From an uncultured Acidimicrobiales bacterium (GTDB lineage Bacteria; Actinomycetota; Acidimicrobiia; Acidimicrobiales; SZUA-35): a stretch of 64,000 nucleotides of DNA. Numbering within the stretch: position 1 is the first letter of the stretch; every line of letters starts with the position of its first letter. The stretch is taken from the NCBI GenBank assembly GCA_938002965.1, contig CALKZY010000049.1, forward strand, positions 1 through 64,000, read 5' to 3'. This document shows, one piece after another, positions 62,040-64,000 of this stretch. Below the pieces are notes generated by a model. That model did not search any database, was not told the DNA's origin, and saw only the letters and a program-made list of their open reading frames with translations. Both the position numbers and the translations under genes were made by a program.

Positions 62040-62512
62040 CGACCTGCTGGCGGCGAAGCTCGAAAGAACTCTCGACCTGGCCGAGGCGTGACGCTCAGGC
62101 AATGCCAACTGGGCCGGATTGCTAGAAATCGGGGAAGGCCGAGAAACGCCTCGTAGTCGAGTTCATTTGCGGGTCACATCCGCCAGCGGTTCACGGCAGT
62201 CAGTCATGATCGCCAACCGTTTTCGTTGCTCTACCGACCGGCCTGCCGAACTCGGTCGGGTACGAAATGACCCACCATTTCTAGCGGGTTTCTACGTGGG
62301 GCTAACAAGAGTTGAACTTGTGACCTCACCCTTATCAGGCTTGCGCAGGGGGTTCGGGGTTGTGCGGGTGGGTGCCGAAACCCGCTTAGCTAGTGCGATG
62401 TCGTCCGTAGCCATTCAGACAGCTGTGCCACAGATGGCTCACAGAATGGCATCTTGACAGCTCCCCCAACCACAAATGTCGAAGTCTCTCTATCCCGAGA
62501 GACGATCAAACA
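62040..62512. other. Gene-poor stretch at island boundary
   Basis: This 473 bp stretch holds no convincing gene. It contains the tRNA-Ile 3' fragment (62297-62338), a small hairpin GAAATG-ACCCAC-CATTTC near 62266-62283, and a 10 bp inverted repeat AGCGGGTTTC / GAAACCCGCT flanking the tRNA fragment. Base composition drops to the right of it. Confidence 0.5.
62297..62338 (-). tRNA. 3' fragment of tRNA-Ile(GAT): attachment-site remnant
   Basis: Read on the minus strand, CTGATAA (anticodon loop, anticodon GAT) is followed by GGGTGAGGTC and a perfect T-arm ACAAG-TTCAACT-CTTGT, then acceptor strand TAGCCCC and A. The 5' half is missing: the bases before the anticodon loop cannot pair as an anticodon stem and no GGGGCTA or D-arm precedes it. 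A 3' tRNA half without the 5' half is the usual footprint of site-specific integration. Confidence 0.8.
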
Positions 62513-63403
62513 TCAGTTATTCGACTTCCACTGATCCGGCAAAGAGGCTCCAGCTACCACAAAACCAGAACGACCTAGGGGACTTCGATCGCTCTCCTCA
62601 AGTATCCCAACAGTCATCTCGAGATCGAGCTTTGCCAAGGCGGTGACGGTAGCGAGCCCTGCCGAGTATTCTGGAAAGTAGTCGAAATACTCCGCGGTAA
62701 CAACCCTAATCTCACTTCCGGAAGAACAATCCCTAAACCATGCTGCTGCGTCGGAGAGCAGCTTTTCGAAAGGTCCAACCTCTTCTCTCAGGATTTCGGC
62801 CCTCACATCGGGAGCTATTCCGTCTACGTGCGGCCACCTCGAAGGGGAGCCTGGGAAGGGCGGACAGAGCAACAACACGCAGGGCCTACCGGAAATCCAC
62901 TCAGGGCGCGGCACGTCCCGAAAGTCTCCAAGATGCATGTATCCGTCGCAGGGCGGAGGCGAAGCGCGTAGGTCTGCCTCAATCAGCTCGATGGCCTCGC
63001 CGAACCTAAGCTTGTGAGTATCCATCATCGTTCTGGCTACGTGCTCAACCAATCCCGGTTCTTCACGTCCAGCGTCCAGCAGAACTTCGACGCTGAGGAA
63101 ACCCTTCGCCAGAGCGCTGCTGCCTCGGAAACTATTAAGTTCGGCACCAACGTACTTGATGCCAAGTTCACGAGCCATCAACGCACCGGACCCGCACCCG
63201 GCAAACGGATCAAAGAGCACCCAATCCCCCTGAGCGATATCAGGAATAAGCGTGCTCACATGAAATATGAGTTCATCAACATTGCGGGCGTCTGACGCAA
63301 CATGCCATCGATCAATACGCCTGCTCGGATCCGGATTGTGAGGTTGCAATCGGTTATAGCGACTTAGATCATCAACGATTAAGTCTGAATCCCATTTCTG
63401 CAA
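62513..63403 (-). CDS. SAM-dependent DNA methyltransferase-like protein
   Basis: A 296 aa protein with methyltransferase motif I WVLFDPFAGCGSGALMAREL and the downstream KYVGAEL acidic strand end. A motif IV-like LLLCPPFPGSPSR has Cys where amino-methyltransferases usually have Asp, Asn or Ser (xPPY/F). It resembles DNA N4/N6 amino-methyltransferases. It lies in lower-GC DNA right of the tRNA fragment, 3 bp from the next gene upstream, and is likely horizontally acquired. No restriction enzyme gene is visible before the window ends. Confidence 0.72.
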   Translation of the reverse strand: MQKWDSDLIVDDLSRYNRLQPHNPDPSRRIDRWHVASDARNVDELIFHVSTLIPDIAQGDWVLFDPFAGCGSGALMARELGIKYVGAELNSFRGSSALAKGFLSVEVLLDAGREEPGLVEHVARTMMDTHKLRFGEAIELIEADLRASPPPCDGYMHLGDFRDVPRPEWISGRPCVLLLCPPFPGSPSRWPHVDGIAPDVRAEILREEVGPFEKLLSDAAAWFRDCSSGSEIRVVTAEYFDYFPEYSAGLATVTALAKLDLEMTVGILEESDRSPLGRSGFVVAGASLPDQWKSNN

Positions 63404-63406
63404 CGT

Positions 63407-64000
63407 CTAACTATTCTCAGCTAGATGAACCATCTCATTAAGCAGCGAGTTAATTGGCGTTGCGAATCCATGAATGCGTCCGAGGTGCGCAACAGTTCCG
63501 TTCAAAGCTTCGACCTCGGTTAGCAAACCGGCATCGAGGTCTCTATACAGAGACGCTTTGTGCTGGGGGAGGCTAGCCCAGTTGTCGAGCACCCGCTTCA
63601 GCTGTGATTCATCAAGATGGACACCGTCTGTCGCTGCTGCTGCGCGAACCTCCTTAAGAAGTTCGGCTATTATCGGATGGAGCGCTTCATGACTCCGCAG
63701 TGTCCCGAATGTTGAACCTGTCAATCCACTAATTGCATTCTGTGAGCACGCCACTACCATCTTCTCCCAGATCACAGATTTGATATCATCACTCGTGTCG
63801 AAATATAGATGATCACCAGTCGACAACTCAGTAAGCAGGTCGCCGAGCCGAGTGCTTACCTTTGAATCAATGCCATCGAGACCAACTACGGTCCGAAAAT
63901 TCGAACCAATCTCGACCGTCGAGTCATCTAGCCTGGTCGCACCCAGATAGGAGACACCCCCAGCTACGGGCACCCCCGAAAAGGCAACCCTGTAGTCTTC
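63407..64000 (-). CDS. Ketopantoate reductase-like protein, partial (runs off right edge)
   Basis: The C-terminal part of an ApbA/PanE-family reductase; the frame stays open to the window edge, so the Rossmann N-terminus lies outside. Visible: SGVPVAGGVSYLGATRL, the helix IWEKMVVACSQNAISGLTGS with the conserved catalytic Lys region, and ALNGTVAHLGRIHGFATPIN. Lower GC (about 45-50% by inspection of several lines) than the rest of the window. The gene may make a specialised hydroxyacid within the island rather than pantoate. Confidence 0.8.
   Translation of the reverse strand, partial: EDYRVAFSGVPVAGGVSYLGATRLDDSTVEIGSNFRTVVGLDGIDSKVSTRLGDLLTELSTGDHLYFDTSDDIKSVIWEKMVVACSQNAISGLTGSTFGTLRSHEALHPIIAELLKEVRAAAATDGVHLDESQLKRVLDNWASLPQHKASLYRDLDAGLLTEVEALNGTVAHLGRIHGFATPINSLLNEMVHLAENS

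Noticed and set aside
62040..62091. Short frame reading NDLLAAKLERTLDLAEA after the basic protein gene
   Set aside because: Could be a relic of a longer gene, but it has no start and lies in another frame than its neighbour; too short to support.
62222..62240. Second tRNA remnant (minus strand CGGTAGAGCAACG resembles a D-arm)
   Set aside because: Only about 13 bases match a generic tRNA D-arm, with no acceptor, anticodon or T-arm around it.

Overview
This 64 kb window is high-GC (about 65% over most of its length) and reads as chromosome of an actinobacterium, most plausibly an aquatic Acidimicrobiia-type lineage. This is inference. The support is mycothiol-linked families (an LmbE/Mca-type amidase and an Rv2466c-type thiol oxidoreductase), an F420-type LLM oxidoreductase, a DivIVA-like protein, a DUF4129/MoxR/DUF58 cluster, and genes handling osmolytes and methylated compounds (AcuI-type reductase, ectoine synthase homologue, MttB-family methyltransferase, homocysteine methyltransferase).

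Layout. 1-2.7 kb: two membrane protein genes and a divergent LmbE amidase around a pair of TetR-type palindromes. 2.7-8.3 kb: a CitA/CitB-type two-component system next to a complete tripartite tricarboxylate transporter (tctC-tctB-tctA). 8.6-13.5 kb: LLM oxidoreductase, a shikimate-pathway pair (aroQ-aroK) with an SDR, then a thioredoxin-fold gene read through an in-frame UGA (probable selenoprotein) and a hydroxyisobutyrate-type dehydrogenase. 13.5-17.2 kb: ammonium transporter and a DivIVA-like coiled-coil protein. 17.2-22.9 kb: a DUF4129/MoxR/DUF58 operon whose first gene is split by a complete IS481-type insertion sequence. 23-28 kb: a DUF5655 protein, an ECF sigma factor with a coupled membrane protein, an M15 peptidase lipoprotein and a membrane-anchored unknown. 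28.2-32 kb: a heterodimeric ABC exporter behind a structured non-coding stretch. 32-38 kb: Nudix, SulP transporter, AcuI-type reductase, DUF427, EctC homologue, aldo/keto reductase. 38-42.4 kb: SNF2 helicase and SWIM zinc-finger pair. 42.4-49.1 kb: KhtTU-like K+/H+ antiporter, diguanylate cyclase, and a degenerate kinase-like protein coupled to a large surface protein. 49.2-56.3 kb: carboxymuconolactone-decarboxylase/AhpD-like protein, nitroreductase, hydrolases, fasciclin lipoprotein, homocysteine methyltransferase. 56.4-58.8 kb: IclR-mttB operon with a clear operator and promoter. 58.9-62.0 kb: a repeat-bearing secreted protein, and a TetR regulator overlapping a membrane protein gene head to head. 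62.3-64 kb: a 3' tRNA-Ile fragment, then lower-GC DNA with a methyltransferase-like gene and a ketopantoate-reductase-like gene, which looks like the left edge of an integrated island.

The most notable item is the gene at 11836-12492. A UGA codon sits exactly where the first catalytic Cys of the CPWC motif of the Rv2466c/DsbA-like family is expected, the frame is open on both sides, and a SECIS-like hairpin follows. Second is the IS481 insertion, whose 6 bp target duplication lets the host gene be rebuilt exactly. Third is the tRNA-Ile attachment-site remnant at a composition boundary.
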